Source: Paraburkholderia phenoliruptrix
GTDB taxonomy: Bacteria > Pseudomonadota > Gammaproteobacteria > Burkholderiales > Burkholderiaceae
Reading direction: 5' to 3'
DNA: 64,000 nt
NCBI RefSeq assembly: GCF_019511605.1
Contig: NZ_JAEUAV010000001.1
Span: forward strand, 620,001-684,000
Part shown: piece after piece, positions 1-8,422 of the stretch
Numbering within the stretch: the first letter of the stretch is position 1
Layout of the letters: each line of letters begins with the position of its first letter
The notes under the pieces: generated by a model
Databases searched by the model: none
What the model was told of the DNA's origin: nothing
What the model saw: only the letters and a program-made list of their open reading frames with translations
Translations under genes and position numbers: made by a program

Positions 1-294
1 CGTCATGCCGGTCACAATCGCGCTGAGCTTGAACGTGAGCAGGAAGGTGTCGAGATAGGCGCCGGTGAAAATGCGCTGGTAGTTGACGAACGTAAAGCCG
101 CCGTCATGCCAGACCGACTGCCACGACAGCCACGCAAGCGGCACCACCAGCAGCACTACGACGACGAAGAGCGCCGGCGCGAGCAACAGCAGCATCGCGC
201 GATCTTCGCGTTGCTGATGGCGCACCGACGGGTCCAGCGCGGCTGTCTGCATCAAGGTAGGTTCCTGAAAAATCCGTTTGGCTGTCGTCATCAT
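1..294 (-). CDS. ABC transporter permease, polyamine type (N-terminal part, runs off the window)
   Basis: Inner-membrane permease subunit of a spermidine/putrescine-type ABC importer; only the N-terminus is present because the gene continues past position 1. The frame reads through a hydrophilic start into a strongly hydrophobic first helix (LLLLLAPALFVVVVLLVVPL-like) followed by a WLSWQS segment, as in PotB/PotC permeases. Two starts are possible: ATG at 294, overlapping the upstream stop as ATGA, or ATG at 252 with an AGGA about 10 nt upstream. It is the last visible gene of the minus-strand operon holding the matching ATPase at 2422-3501. Substrate is inferred from family and neighbours. 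Confidence 0.7.
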   Translation of the reverse strand, partial: MMTTAKRIFQEPTLMQTAALDPSVRHQQREDRAMLLLLAPALFVVVVLLVVPLAWLSWQSVWHDGGFTFVNYQRIFTGAYLDTFLLTFKLSAIVTGMT

Positions 295-1640
295 GCACCC
301 ACGGCGTCGAGAAACTGATACCACGCGGCGACCATGCGAACACCAGGCGCACGCAGCGAATGAAACGGCACGGGCCGCAAGCCTTGCTGACCGAGCAGCG
401 CCAGCTCCGGCGTTTCGCCGAGTGCAAGCGCCGCGGCATGCTGACCGATCAGGCTCGCCATCGCCACACCGGCTCCGTTATAGCCGAGACAAAATGTCGT
501 GACATCGTCGCTTCGGCCAACATGCGGCAAAGCATTGAAGGTCATGCCGACATAACCCGACCACTGGTACTCGATGCGAACCTCGGCAAGATCGGGAAAC
601 AGCGCGACCATCGCGCGCCGCAATGCGTCGAAGCCCGTCGCCTGGCCTTCCTTGCCGAACGCATCGCGTCCGCCGAACAGCATGCGGCCGTCCACCTTGC
701 GGAACCACTTCATCATGCGGCGCGTTTCGGTGTAGCTGCGGCGCTCTGTCATCAGACGCGCATCGAGGTCCGCGGGCAGACGCTGCGTCGCGATCATCGC
801 GCTGCGAAACGGCACGAGCTCGCGCTGATAGTCAGCGGTGGCTGACGTGAGATCGGAATACGCGTTGGTCGCGACGATCACCTGCTTCGCATGGACGGTG
901 CCGCCAGGCGTTCGCAGCACCACGCCGCCCGAGCCACGCGCAGCACGTGTAATCTCGACAACCGGCGTCGCTTCATATATCGGCACCCCGCGCGCGGTGA
1001 GACCGCGCGCGATACCGTAGACATATTCGAGCGGCAGGATCGTGCCGGCGTCGGCACTCAACACACCGCCGACGAATCCCGCCGAGCCCGTCTCGCGCGT
1101 CACCTGCTCGCGCGACTGCACGCTCATCGACGTATCGCCTAGTTGCGTACGCACCCAATCGGCTTCCGCGCAAATCGCTGCGAACGCGCGCTCGGTGTGC
1201 GCGCAACGCAGGCTGCCCGTATGTTCGAATTGCGCGCGCTCGAGCCCGAACTCTTCGACGAACGATTCGACCACTCGCACGCCTTCGTGCGCGAGCCGGT
1301 GCATACGCCTCGCAGTGTCGAGTCCGTGCAGCTTGTCGATCAACGGAAAAGACAAGCGGAATTTCGACGACACCACGCCGCCATTGCGCCCGCTCGCGCC
1401 CCAGCCGACCGGATTCGCATCGAACACCGCGCAGTCGACGCCGCGTTTTTGCAGCGCATACGCAGCCGCGAGGCCCGAGTAACCGGCGCCGATCACCGCC
1501 ACGTCGACCGAGAGATCGCGAGCGAGCGGCGCGCCCATGCTGTGCGGCGCGAGCTTTTCCGGCGAACGCGCGGCCATTGCCCGCCATAACGAATCGGGCT
1601 GCGGGCGCGGCGAGAAGTGGCGAATCGCGGGCGCGAGCAT
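291..1640 (-). CDS. FAD-dependent amine oxidoreductase (DAO / PuuB-like family)
   Basis: About 449 residues. An N-terminal Rossmann dinucleotide motif GAGYSG lies near residues 51-56, followed by the GASGRNGG motif typical of the D-amino-acid oxidase/gamma-glutamylputrescine oxidase family, and a C-terminal GYNGAGVAMA FAD-contact segment. Such enzymes oxidatively deaminate an amine or imino acid. The open frame extends to 1688, but the ATG at 1640 sits 4 nt after the upstream stop and is the likely start. It lies between HAD and permease genes of a polyamine-type uptake operon, so gamma-glutamylputrescine or a related amine is a reasonable substrate. That is inference. Confidence 0.85.
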   Translation of the reverse strand: MLAPAIRHFSPRPQPDSLWRAMAARSPEKLAPHSMGAPLARDLSVDVAVIGAGYSGLAAAYALQKRGVDCAVFDANPVGWGASGRNGGVVSSKFRLSFPLIDKLHGLDTARRMHRLAHEGVRVVESFVEEFGLERAQFEHTGSLRCAHTERAFAAICAEADWVRTQLGDTSMSVQSREQVTRETGSAGFVGGVLSADAGTILPLEYVYGIARGLTARGVPIYEATPVVEITRAARGSGGVVLRTPGGTVHAKQVIVATNAYSDLTSATADYQRELVPFRSAMIATQRLPADLDARLMTERRSYTETRRMMKWFRKVDGRMLFGGRDAFGKEGQATGFDALRRAMVALFPDLAEVRIEYQWSGYVGMTFNALPHVGRSDDVTTFCLGYNGAGVAMASLIGQHAAALALGETPELALLGQQGLRPVPFHSLRAPGVRMVAAWYQFLDAVGA

Positions 1641-1644
1641 GACG

Positions 1645-2355
1645 TCAGGCGGCGCGCGCTTCGGCTTCGACGGCGTCCGCGAGCGCACCGAGCGTCGCGA
1701 ACCGGAAGGTGGGCGTCGTGACCGCTTCCGGGACCGGCGTCGCGCCGAAGCCCTTCATGCCCTGGCGTCGCTCGATCCAGCAGGTCGCGTAACCGAGCTT
1801 CGTCGCAATGCCAATGTCGTGATACTGGCTTTGCGCCGTATGCAGGATCTCGTTGAACTTGAAGCCGAACGCAGCCTGACGTCCGCGGTTATAGGCGAAG
1901 AACTGCGGGTCCGGCTTCGCGACGCCGGTTTCGTCGCAGCACACGGTGTCGTCGAACGGATCGCCCAGCGTGTGCGCGTAAGCGGACAACGCGACGCGGT
2001 CCGCATTCGTCATTGCGACCAGCCGGTAATGCTTGCGCAGGCGTTTGAGCGCCTGCACCGAGTCGTCGAACGCGGGCCATTCCAGCACGTCGCGCTGAAA
2101 CGCGGCGGCGGACTGCGCGTCGTCAGGCAAGCCAAGCTCTCTCGCGAGCGACAGATAGACGTTCGCCATTTCGTGGCTCGAACGGCCCGGGTATTTCGCG
2201 CGCCCGCGCATGTACGGTTCGAAGATCTGATCGTCCGTGAGGTCTTTGGCCGCCGCGCCGCCAAGGCGCCGCACGGACGCCAGCACGCCCTGTTCGAAGT
2301 TGATCAGTGTGCCGACGACATCGAACGTCAGGACCTTGAAATCGGTGAGCTTCAT
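1645..2355 (-). CDS. Haloacid dehalogenase-like hydrolase (type II)
   Basis: About 236 residues of the HAD superfamily. The nucleophile motif FDVVGTL near residue 11 has the single-Asp form seen in L-2-haloacid dehalogenases; motif II (MTNAD) and the motif III/IV region (KPDPQFF) follow. The start is the ATG at 2355, preceded by AAAGGA at good spacing; an upstream in-frame extension to 2403 lacks a clear ribosome site. It is in a minus-strand operon with the FAD enzyme and ABC genes. The role in that pathway is unknown; HAD enzymes recur beside polyamine-type transporters. Confidence 0.85.
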   Translation of the reverse strand: MKLTDFKVLTFDVVGTLINFEQGVLASVRRLGGAAAKDLTDDQIFEPYMRGRAKYPGRSSHEMANVYLSLARELGLPDDAQSAAAFQRDVLEWPAFDDSVQALKRLRKHYRLVAMTNADRVALSAYAHTLGDPFDDTVCCDETGVAKPDPQFFAYNRGRQAAFGFKFNEILHTAQSQYHDIGIATKLGYATCWIERRQGMKGFGATPVPEAVTTPTFRFATLGALADAVEAEARAA

Positions 2356-2421
2356 TGCATCATCCTTTGCGGGTTGCGCGAGTTTCGAAAGACATACGCC
2401 CAAGGCGGGCAGCGAGAAAAG

Positions 2422-3501
2422 TCAGGCGGGCACGACGATGGTGTCCTGCGGATCGAGCACTACGGTCATTGGCTCGCCCGGCGATGGAATGCGGCGACGC
2501 GCATCGTGATTGCCGGGCTGGCGCAGGCTGAGGGAAGTGCCGTCGGGCAGCGCAGCAAATACGCGCAGGCTCTCGCCCTGATACAGCACTTCGGTCACGC
2601 GGCACGACAGCCGGTTCGTGGTCATGGTTGTGGTCGCGCCGCCGTCGATCACGAGCTTTTCGGTTTGCACGGCAAGCAGCAGACGCTCGCCGCGCGGCAA
2701 CGGGTGCGCGGTGCGCAGCAGCGCGTCGCCAAGGCGCACGGCGTCGTCGCCGGCGCGGCTCACGTCAAGCAGCGTCGCCTCGCCGATGAAGCTCGCGACG
2801 AACGCGTCGCAAGGCCGGTCGTACAGACGCTCCGGCGTATCGATCTGCACCAGCTTGCCGTTCTTCAGCACAGCCACACGGTCGCTCATGGTGAGCGCCT
2901 CGCGCTGGTCGTGCGTCACGTAGACAATCGTCGCGCCGAGCTTGCGGTGCAGTCGCCGCAGTTCGATCTGCATGGTTTCGCGCAGTTGCTTGTCGAGCGC
3001 CGAGAGCGGCTCGTCCATCAAGATGAGTTGCGGCTCGAAGACCATCGCCCTCGCAAGCGCAACGCGCTGACGCTGGCCGCCTGAGAGCTGGTTGATGTTG
3101 CGCGCCTCGAAACCGCTTAGCTCGACCATTGTGAGCGCGTCGGCCACTTTCCTGGCCCAGCCGGCTTTCGGCTCGCGGCGCGCGCGCAACGGGAACGCGA
3201 CGTTCTCGCCGACCGTCATGTGCGGAAACAGCGCGTAGTTCTGGAACACGATGCCGATATTGCGTTTGTGCGGCGGCGCAAATGTAATGTCACGCTCGCC
3301 GACCCAGACGGACCCCGAACTGGGCTGAACAAAGCCGCCGAGAATGCCGAGCAGCGTCGTCTTGCCCGAACCGGACGGCCCGAGCAGCGAGACGAATTCA
3401 CCGGGCTCGATGTCCAGCGAAACCTCGTCCAGCGCGACCACCGGACCATAACGCTTGCCTGCCGACCGGATGGAGACTCCTGTTTTCGCTCTTGCGTCCA
3501 T
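2422..3501 (-). CDS. ABC transporter ATP-binding protein, PotA-like
   Basis: 359-residue ATPase of a polyamine/spermidine-type importer. Visible motifs: Walker A GPSGSGKTT at residues 41-49, Q-loop FQNY near 86-89, signature LSGGQRQR at 139-146, Walker B LILMDEP at 159-165, H-loop VTHDQ near 195-199. The C-terminal ~90 residues have TOBE-like strands. It is the first gene of the minus-strand operon, 66 nt ahead of the HAD gene, and is divergent from a LysR regulator across a 100-bp gap that contains a good inverted repeat. No periplasmic binding protein gene is in the visible part. Confidence 0.92.
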   Translation of the reverse strand: MDARAKTGVSIRSAGKRYGPVVALDEVSLDIEPGEFVSLLGPSGSGKTTLLGILGGFVQPSSGSVWVGERDITFAPPHKRNIGIVFQNYALFPHMTVGENVAFPLRARREPKAGWARKVADALTMVELSGFEARNINQLSGGQRQRVALARAMVFEPQLILMDEPLSALDKQLRETMQIELRRLHRKLGATIVYVTHDQREALTMSDRVAVLKNGKLVQIDTPERLYDRPCDAFVASFIGEATLLDVSRAGDDAVRLGDALLRTAHPLPRGERLLLAVQTEKLVIDGGATTTMTTNRLSCRVTEVLYQGESLRVFAALPDGTSLSLRQPGNHDARRRIPSPGEPMTVVLDPQDTIVVPA

Positions 3502-3550
3502 TGCGTTCTTTCTCGCTCAAGGGCCTGCGTTAGGGAAAATATAGGTCTCA

Positions 3551-3579
3551 AACTTTTTGGCGGCAATTCCCAAATTGTT
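3551..3579. promoter_or_regulatory. Candidate LysR operator between the PotA-like gene and the LysR gene
   Basis: An inverted repeat with arms AACTTTTTGG and CCAAATTGTT (8 of 10 positions complementary) around a 9-nt spacer. It contains the T-N11-A geometry common to LysR-type sites. It is centred in the 100-bp divergent gap, 22 bp before the LysR start and about 50 bp before the ABC operon start, as expected for an autoregulated LysR-type activator. Confidence 0.5.
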
Positions 3580-3601
3580 GGATCAGGCATAACATCAGGT
3601 C

Positions 3602-4573
3602 ATGCCGAATCTACGCAAAAAACTGCCGAGCGCGAATGCGCTGTTCGTCTTCGAAGCCGCTGCCCGCTGCGGCAACTTCACACGTGCCGCGCAGGAACTC
3701 TATGTGAGCCAACCCGCCGTGAGCCGCATGCTCGCGCGCATGGAAGACCATATCGGGGTGCGGCTTTTCGAGCGCGTGCGCGGCGGCATCGAGCTGACCG
3801 AAAACGGGCGCATTCTGTACCGCAAGATATCCGAAGGATTCAACGGCATAGAAAGCGCGATACGCGAAATCGAGGCGCGCGCCACAGGCGTCGAATCGGT
3901 CACGCTTTCGGTGTCAACGGGCTTTACCACGCATTGGCTGATGCCGCGCATGGGCCGGCTCAACCAGGCGTTTCCGTCGATTGATCTGAGGTTTCAGCTT
4001 ATTTCGGGGCGCATTGGCGGGCCACTGGTCGACGTCGATCTCGGCATGCGCTTTCTGCACGCGGACGAGATCGACGAGAACAGCGTGCTCGTGATACCGG
4101 AAACGCTTCTGCCCGTGTGCAACCCACGCTACCAGGAAACGGCGCAAACCGAGGCGGGCCGCGAGCATGGCGATACCGTCATCGTGATGGACGATGAAGA
4201 GCGCGGCTGGCACCACCGTTTTGGCGCGTTCGAGCAGCACGGCCGACGCGTCGCGGGCATGCTCAGTTTCAACGACTACGCGATCGTGGTGCAGGCCGCG
4301 CTGCTCGGCCAGGGCATTGCGCTCGGCTGGCTGAATGTGGTCTCGCACTGGCTCTCGCAGCGCGCGCTGGTGCCCGCCGAGGAGCAGATCATCGTGACCA
4401 ACCGGCGCTGCTGCCTGGTATCGCCGCCCAGCCGGCCTTTGCGGCCCATCGTGGCGAACGTGCGCGACTGGATTGTCGAAGAAATGCGCGCCGACCTGCG
4501 CACGTTGGAGACCGCTTATCCGCAGTTGGGATTGCGCGGGGCGTTCAAGGCGTGCGGTGTGGCTATTGTTTGA
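3602..4573 (+). CDS. LysR-family transcriptional regulator (GcvA-like)
   Basis: 323 residues. The N-terminal winged helix-turn-helix (about residues 10-65, with FTRAAQELYVSQPAVSRMLA) is typical of LysR, and the rest fits the effector-binding domain of the GcvA subgroup. It is divergent from the PotA-like operon and most likely controls it. Base composition is like its neighbours. Confidence 0.92.
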   Translation: MPNLRKKLPSANALFVFEAAARCGNFTRAAQELYVSQPAVSRMLARMEDHIGVRLFERVRGGIELTENGRILYRKISEGFNGIESAIREIEARATGVESVTLSVSTGFTTHWLMPRMGRLNQAFPSIDLRFQLISGRIGGPLVDVDLGMRFLHADEIDENSVLVIPETLLPVCNPRYQETAQTEAGREHGDTVIVMDDEERGWHHRFGAFEQHGRRVAGMLSFNDYAIVVQAALLGQGIALGWLNVVSHWLSQRALVPAEEQIIVTNRRCCLVSPPSRPLRPIVANVRDWIVEEMRADLRTLETAYPQLGLRGAFKACGVAIV

Positions 4574-4587
4574 TGCGGCGGGGTTGG

Positions 4588-4640
4588 GGCTGTTTTGCGC
4601 TGTTTTGCGCGGTTTTGTTTTGCGCTGTTTTTTTTATGCT
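4588..4640 (+). terminator. T-rich repeat tail after the LysR gene, possible terminator
   Basis: Downstream of the LysR stop are repeated GTTTTGCGC units ending in a run of eight T at about 4627-4634. Short GCGC arms could pair, giving a weak hairpin before the T run. A second hairpin (GTTGC-attc-GCAAC, 4684-4697) follows. LysR and the lipoprotein gene converge here, so termination is plausible; the stem is weak. Confidence 0.35.
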
Positions 4641-4759
4641 TGGGCTGCGTTGTTCGATGCTTTAACGTCTGCCAGCCGCTGCTGTTGCATTCGCAACGCA
4701 GCGACGCGCGAGAACGTCGGGTTCGGTCCTGAGCGCCGCGCGTGATTCGGTCGGGCCTG

Positions 4760-5086
4760 TTAGAGGTCTTCTTTCATCCTGTTCAGCAGGTCACCGAAAG
4801 ACTGCCGCGTGTTGATTGCGTTGATCGTATCCGCGAGGAACCAGGGGAGAATCAGTTGCGTGTTGGGGTCGGTGACGCCAACGGTCAGGGTTGGCCGGTT
4901 CGGTTTGGGTGCGGCGTACTGGGAAGTTTGAGCCGCGAGCGCGCGCTGCTCGACGGTGCTCGTTGAAGGTTGACGCGCTGTTGCCTCACCCGACGGAGGC
5001 CAGGCTGTGGAACAGGCGCTCAGCAGGACGGTAACCGCGGCAGTGGCGACAATGGCGGCAATGGCGGTAGCGCGGAACGGGTTCAT
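4760..5086 (-). CDS. Small putative lipoprotein
   Basis: 108 residues with a type II signal peptide: MNPFRATA, a hydrophobic stretch to residue 22, then the lipobox LSAC with Cys near residue 25. The mature part is short, polar and without a recognised domain. It follows the anti-sigma gene on the same strand but is 184 nt away across a hairpin and a tandem repeat, so it may be a separate unit. It is much shorter than T6SS TssJ lipoproteins (usually about 150-180 residues) and lies outside the T6SS block, so I do not call it TssJ. Confidence 0.6.
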   Translation of the reverse strand: MNPFRATAIAAIVATAAVTVLLSACSTAWPPSGEATARQPSTSTVEQRALAAQTSQYAAPKPNRPTLTVGVTDPNTQLILPWFLADTINAINTRQSFGDLLNRMKEDL

Positions 5087-5166
5087 GATGTGGGCTCCGA
5101 GCAGATCGGTCGGTCACATCGGTTTGACAGGGTCGAGCGGTATCGGTTTCGTTGATGCGGTGGAGA

Positions 5167-5275
5167 TTGCCAACGGAGTTGGCAAAGAAACTCGCAACCA
5201 GACCGTGAACCAAGCCGCGAACCAAACCGCGAACCCAGCCAGAAACCAGGCCGCAAATCAGAGCCGCAAATCAGC
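5167..5275. repeat. Hairpin plus imperfect 12-bp tandem repeats after the anti-sigma gene
   Basis: A perfect 8-bp inverted repeat (TTGCCAAC-gga-GTTGGCAA) spans 5167-5185. From 5196 to 5275 there are about six degenerate 12-bp units of the form AACCAAGCCGCG, ending at the stop codon of the minus-strand anti-sigma gene. The hairpin could end anti-sigma transcripts, but no T run follows on either strand. Confidence 0.5.
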
Positions 5276-6131
5276 CCACCGCTGGACGACGTACATCGAG
5301 CGCGGAGAACATATCGTCGACATTGCCGTTCGAGATCTGCCGCGCGATGGCCGGCAAGTCTGCCGAGTCGGGTTTGCCGATCAGCGCATAGGACAGTTCG
5401 TTCTGCCGCCACGAAACGACCTTCATGCCGTCCATCTCGCGCTGTGCGATGGACTCGTCAGGCCGCGAATCTTTCATCACGCACAGCGCCACCGGCATGC
5501 CATGCTCGGGAAGATAAACCATCTGGACGAGCGGCTTGCCGTTGTAGCGCAAGCGCTCCACCGTTTTGAACGACAGCCCGGCCGCCTGCAAATCAGGCAT
5601 ACGCAAGCGGATGCCGTCGACCTTGCGAATCGCATCCACAGTTCGAGTAGAAGCGGCGCCATCAGGAACCACATGCGCGACCGTCTCGCGCGTGTACATG
5701 CGCTGATAATCCACAGCGACGCTAATCCACGGGCGCGGCTGCACCGCTGCCGTGGACACTGCACGCTCGCCCCACGCACCGGGCCATGCGCCAAGCTGCT
5801 GAACCAGGCCAGCACAGAAAGCGCCCGCCACGAAAGCGGCGGCAAGCCACACACGGCGCGCCGAACGCTGTTCCTGCGGCGCAAAATCGCTCGACGCTTG
5901 CCGCCCTGCGGCCTGCGCCATCGACTCTATCCGGCGCCGAAGGTCATCCGGCAGCGGCGGCAACTTCTGCGCCGCGAACGCTTCGCGATAAGGAAGCCGC
6001 GACGCTTGCAGCAACGCCACGCTCTCTCGCAGATCGGCGGATTGCGCCAGAGCACGCTCGACCGGTTCCGCTTCGCGAGCGCTCAGTTCGCCGTCGGCAT
6101 ACGCGATCAGTTGGCTGTCGTCGGGCTTCAT
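5271..6131 (-). CDS. Transmembrane anti-sigma-factor-like protein (paralogue 1, no adjacent sigma)
   Basis: 286 residues. The cytoplasmic N-terminus (LIAYADGELSAREAEPVERAL) resembles anti-sigma domains but has no zinc-binding HxxxCxxC. One transmembrane helix lies at about 94-113 with the motif AFVAGAFC, followed by a periplasmic domain with YQRMYTRETVA, LVQMVYLPEHG and YALIG. The same blocks are in the proteins at 7451-8422 and 48104-49096. It follows the catalase-like gene on the same strand (131-nt gap). It may share the 8419-8967 sigma factor or bind another. Confidence 0.75.
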   Translation of the reverse strand: MKPDDSQLIAYADGELSAREAEPVERALAQSADLRESVALLQASRLPYREAFAAQKLPPLPDDLRRRIESMAQAAGRQASSDFAPQEQRSARRVWLAAAFVAGAFCAGLVQQLGAWPGAWGERAVSTAAVQPRPWISVAVDYQRMYTRETVAHVVPDGAASTRTVDAIRKVDGIRLRMPDLQAAGLSFKTVERLRYNGKPLVQMVYLPEHGMPVALCVMKDSRPDESIAQREMDGMKVVSWRQNELSYALIGKPDSADLPAIARQISNGNVDDMFSALDVRRPAVG

Positions 6132-6262
6132 TGGACGATAGGCTAAGGAGAGAAACGGCTGTGTGAGTGTGTAGCGTCAAGGCAGGCACGAAAGCGCGTG
6201 CTGCCGCGGGCTTCTATGATACCCGTACTGGCGGCGCGTTCCCACCAGAGGCAAGGGGCGCG

Positions 6263-7342
6263 TCAATGTGCGCGGGCACGCGCCGCGGCTTCCTCGCTCA
6301 GGCGACGCTGCAACGACACGGCGTAGGCGGCCGACCGTGCGGCAAGCAGCGGGTCGGCGGAAGGCGCGATGCCGTCGGGCAGAACCGTTGGATCGAAAGC
6401 AATATCGCGGCACGAACCGTCAATCTGCGTTTGCGCGCTGTCTATCACGAGCGTGCCCACATCGATTCGAGGGCGGCGCGGCGAGCTCACCCATTGCCGG
6501 GTGGAATCGTCGATCGTGTCGCCGGGCAGCGCGACGTTCAGGATCAGATGCCAGCGCAACGGTCCCTTGCGCAGACTTTTCGACAGGTCGTAGAACAGAA
6601 AGTCCGGGTCGCGCAGATCGCCGGCATAGACTGCGCGATAGGGCTTCTCGGGCACGACTTCCCACCGCACGAAGCGCCGGATACCGTGCGCGTCGATAGT
6701 CTGGAATGCGCTAACGCCGTAGTACGTTGAGTTGTCATAGCCGGACGACGGCGGATGCTGCTCGATGAAACGCCTGAAAGCGCGAGCCTCTGGATGAGCG
6801 TCGAGAAACGCCCGCATCTTCGCAGGATCGCGGCGGCCAGTGCGCGGATCGCGCGCGTCCGCTCGTAGTTGCTCGAGCAACGCCTCGGGTGTGCGCACCG
6901 GAAACACAGGCGCGGAGTTCATCGCAAGACGCCATTGCTCGGCGTGCGGCAGCGTGATGCGCAATGCGAGGCTGCGCACCATGCCGGCGGCGTCGTCTTC
7001 GCCGGGATCGCCGCCGGGTATCGACAAGCGCCCGACAACCGGATACCGCCCTCTTGCAAACACGCTGGCACGCGACAGCAGCGCACCTTCTCCGTTGCTG
7101 TCGAAGTGCCCGGTCACGCAAATTCCTTTCGCATGATTGCGCCTGAAACCGGGGTGCGGCGTCGTGGTCGCCTCAAACGCATTGACGATGCGCCGTGCGC
7201 CAAGCCGTGGAGAAAGCCAGCCCACGCACGAAAGAAACAACGCGGCGAGCGCCGCCGGTAATGCGCATATGGCGAACCAGCGCAATGCGCGATGCGATGA
7301 TCGCGATTGCGCCGGCACATTGCGCGAGTGTCGGAACTTCAT
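6263..7342 (-). CDS. Catalase-like heme peroxidase, exported or membrane-anchored (SrpA-like)
   Basis: 359 residues with one N-terminal hydrophobic helix at about 20-42, so probably periplasmic. Catalase-fold landmarks: distal His in RRNHAKG (His70), Asn in MNSAPVF (Asn142), and the proximal heme-ligand pattern R-x-x-x-Tyr near the C-terminus (Arg336, Tyr340), preceded by LPDGIAPSADPLL. It is much shorter than classical catalases and fits the mono-domain catalase-related peroxidases. It sits between two anti-sigma-like genes downstream of an ECF sigma gene, which suggests a periplasmic peroxide-defence output. The regulation is inference. Confidence 0.85.
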   Translation of the reverse strand: MKFRHSRNVPAQSRSSHRALRWFAICALPAALAALFLSCVGWLSPRLGARRIVNAFEATTTPHPGFRRNHAKGICVTGHFDSNGEGALLSRASVFARGRYPVVGRLSIPGGDPGEDDAAGMVRSLALRITLPHAEQWRLAMNSAPVFPVRTPEALLEQLRADARDPRTGRRDPAKMRAFLDAHPEARAFRRFIEQHPPSSGYDNSTYYGVSAFQTIDAHGIRRFVRWEVVPEKPYRAVYAGDLRDPDFLFYDLSKSLRKGPLRWHLILNVALPGDTIDDSTRQWVSSPRRPRIDVGTLVIDSAQTQIDGSCRDIAFDPTVLPDGIAPSADPLLAARSAAYAVSLQRRLSEEAAARARAH

Positions 7343-7450
7343 GCGCTCGGCGGCCGGCGCCGCGTTCGGTCCACCGCGGCGTGCTCACGCGGCTCTGCGC
7401 TGGCCAATGCAGCGGGAGGGGTCAGGCACGCCGAACCGCTGCCGTTTCGT

Positions 7451-8422
7451 TCAACCGCGCTCGGCATCGGCACCCGTGCGGTTGTCGCTGACGATCGCGG
7501 ACACCCGGCCGTCGTAAAGCTGTCTGCCAAGCGCATTCAGATCGACAGTACCCGGCGTGCCGATCAGCGCATAGCCCAGTTCGCCGCGCCGCCACGCGAC
7601 CACATTCATACCTTCCACCTTCGCGTTCGACGGCGCCGCATCGGCCTTCACTTCTTTCAGCACGCACAGCGCGACGGGGTCGCCCTTCTCCGGCAAATAG
7701 ACGATCTGCACCAGCGGCTTGTCATGAAAGCGCAGCCTTTGAACGCGCTTGAAAGTCAGCCCCTGACTGCGCAAATCGGGAATCTGCATGGGCAGATTGT
7801 CGACGTGCTGGATGTCGGCGACAGTGGTAGCCGTGGCGCTCATGTCGGGTTGCAGCAAAGCGACGGTGTCCCGCGTGTACAGCCTCTGATAACCGGCCGC
7901 CGCCTTGATCCACGGCGTCATGCCCGAGGTGTCGGAGGCCGTGGTGAGCGCGCCGCCAGCACCTGTCAGTTGCGGCACGAGCCGCAGTGCGAGGCCGCAG
8001 CAGAACGCGCCGGCGACGAACGCCACTGCAAGCCTCGGCCACGTCGGCAAGGTTAGCCACTGCGGCAGCAAGCGCCACTGCCGCCGCTTCGCGCGCGGCC
8101 TGGGCTGCGGAGCATTGTCGTCAGGCTGTGCGTCGGTGACGCGCGAGTGGTCCGGCCCGGTTGCGTCTGCGCTGCGCTGAGCACCCTCCCGCTGCGCGTG
8201 CTGACGGATCAACGCCTCGACGCTCAGACCCAGAGATTGCGGCATGGGCGGCAACGCCTGCTGCTCGAACGCTCTTCGATAAGGCAGTTGCGAGGCGCGC
8301 AGCATCGACACGCGGGACGCGAGGTCTTCCGATTCGCGAATCGCCTTTTCTACCTGCTCGCGCTCGGAGTCCGACAACTCACCGTCGACATAAGCCAACA
8401 GGCTGGCATCATCGATCTTCAT
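7451..8422 (-). CDS. Transmembrane anti-sigma factor (paralogue 2)
   Basis: 323 residues. N-terminal anti-sigma-like segment (LLAYVDGELSDSEREQVEKAI), a linker rich in charged residues, one transmembrane helix at about 131-149 with AFVAGAFCC, and a periplasmic domain with YQRLYTRDTVA, LVQIVYLPEKG and YALIG. Its start overlaps the sigma stop as ATGA, so the two are translationally coupled. It is expected to hold the sigma factor at the membrane until a periplasmic signal arrives. No zinc-binding Cys/His cluster is visible. Confidence 0.85.
   Translation of the reverse strand: MKIDDASLLAYVDGELSDSEREQVEKAIRESEDLASRVSMLRASQLPYRRAFEQQALPPMPQSLGLSVEALIRQHAQREGAQRSADATGPDHSRVTDAQPDDNAPQPRPRAKRRQWRLLPQWLTLPTWPRLAVAFVAGAFCCGLALRLVPQLTGAGGALTTASDTSGMTPWIKAAAGYQRLYTRDTVALLQPDMSATATTVADIQHVDNLPMQIPDLRSQGLTFKRVQRLRFHDKPLVQIVYLPEKGDPVALCVLKEVKADAAPSNAKVEGMNVVAWRRGELGYALIGTPGTVDLNALGRQLYDGRVSAIVSDNRTGADAERG

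Noticed and set aside
4760..5086. Small lipoprotein as the missing TssJ
   Set aside because: It has a lipobox but only 108 residues, shows no TssJ-like strands and lies outside the T6SS block behind another locus.
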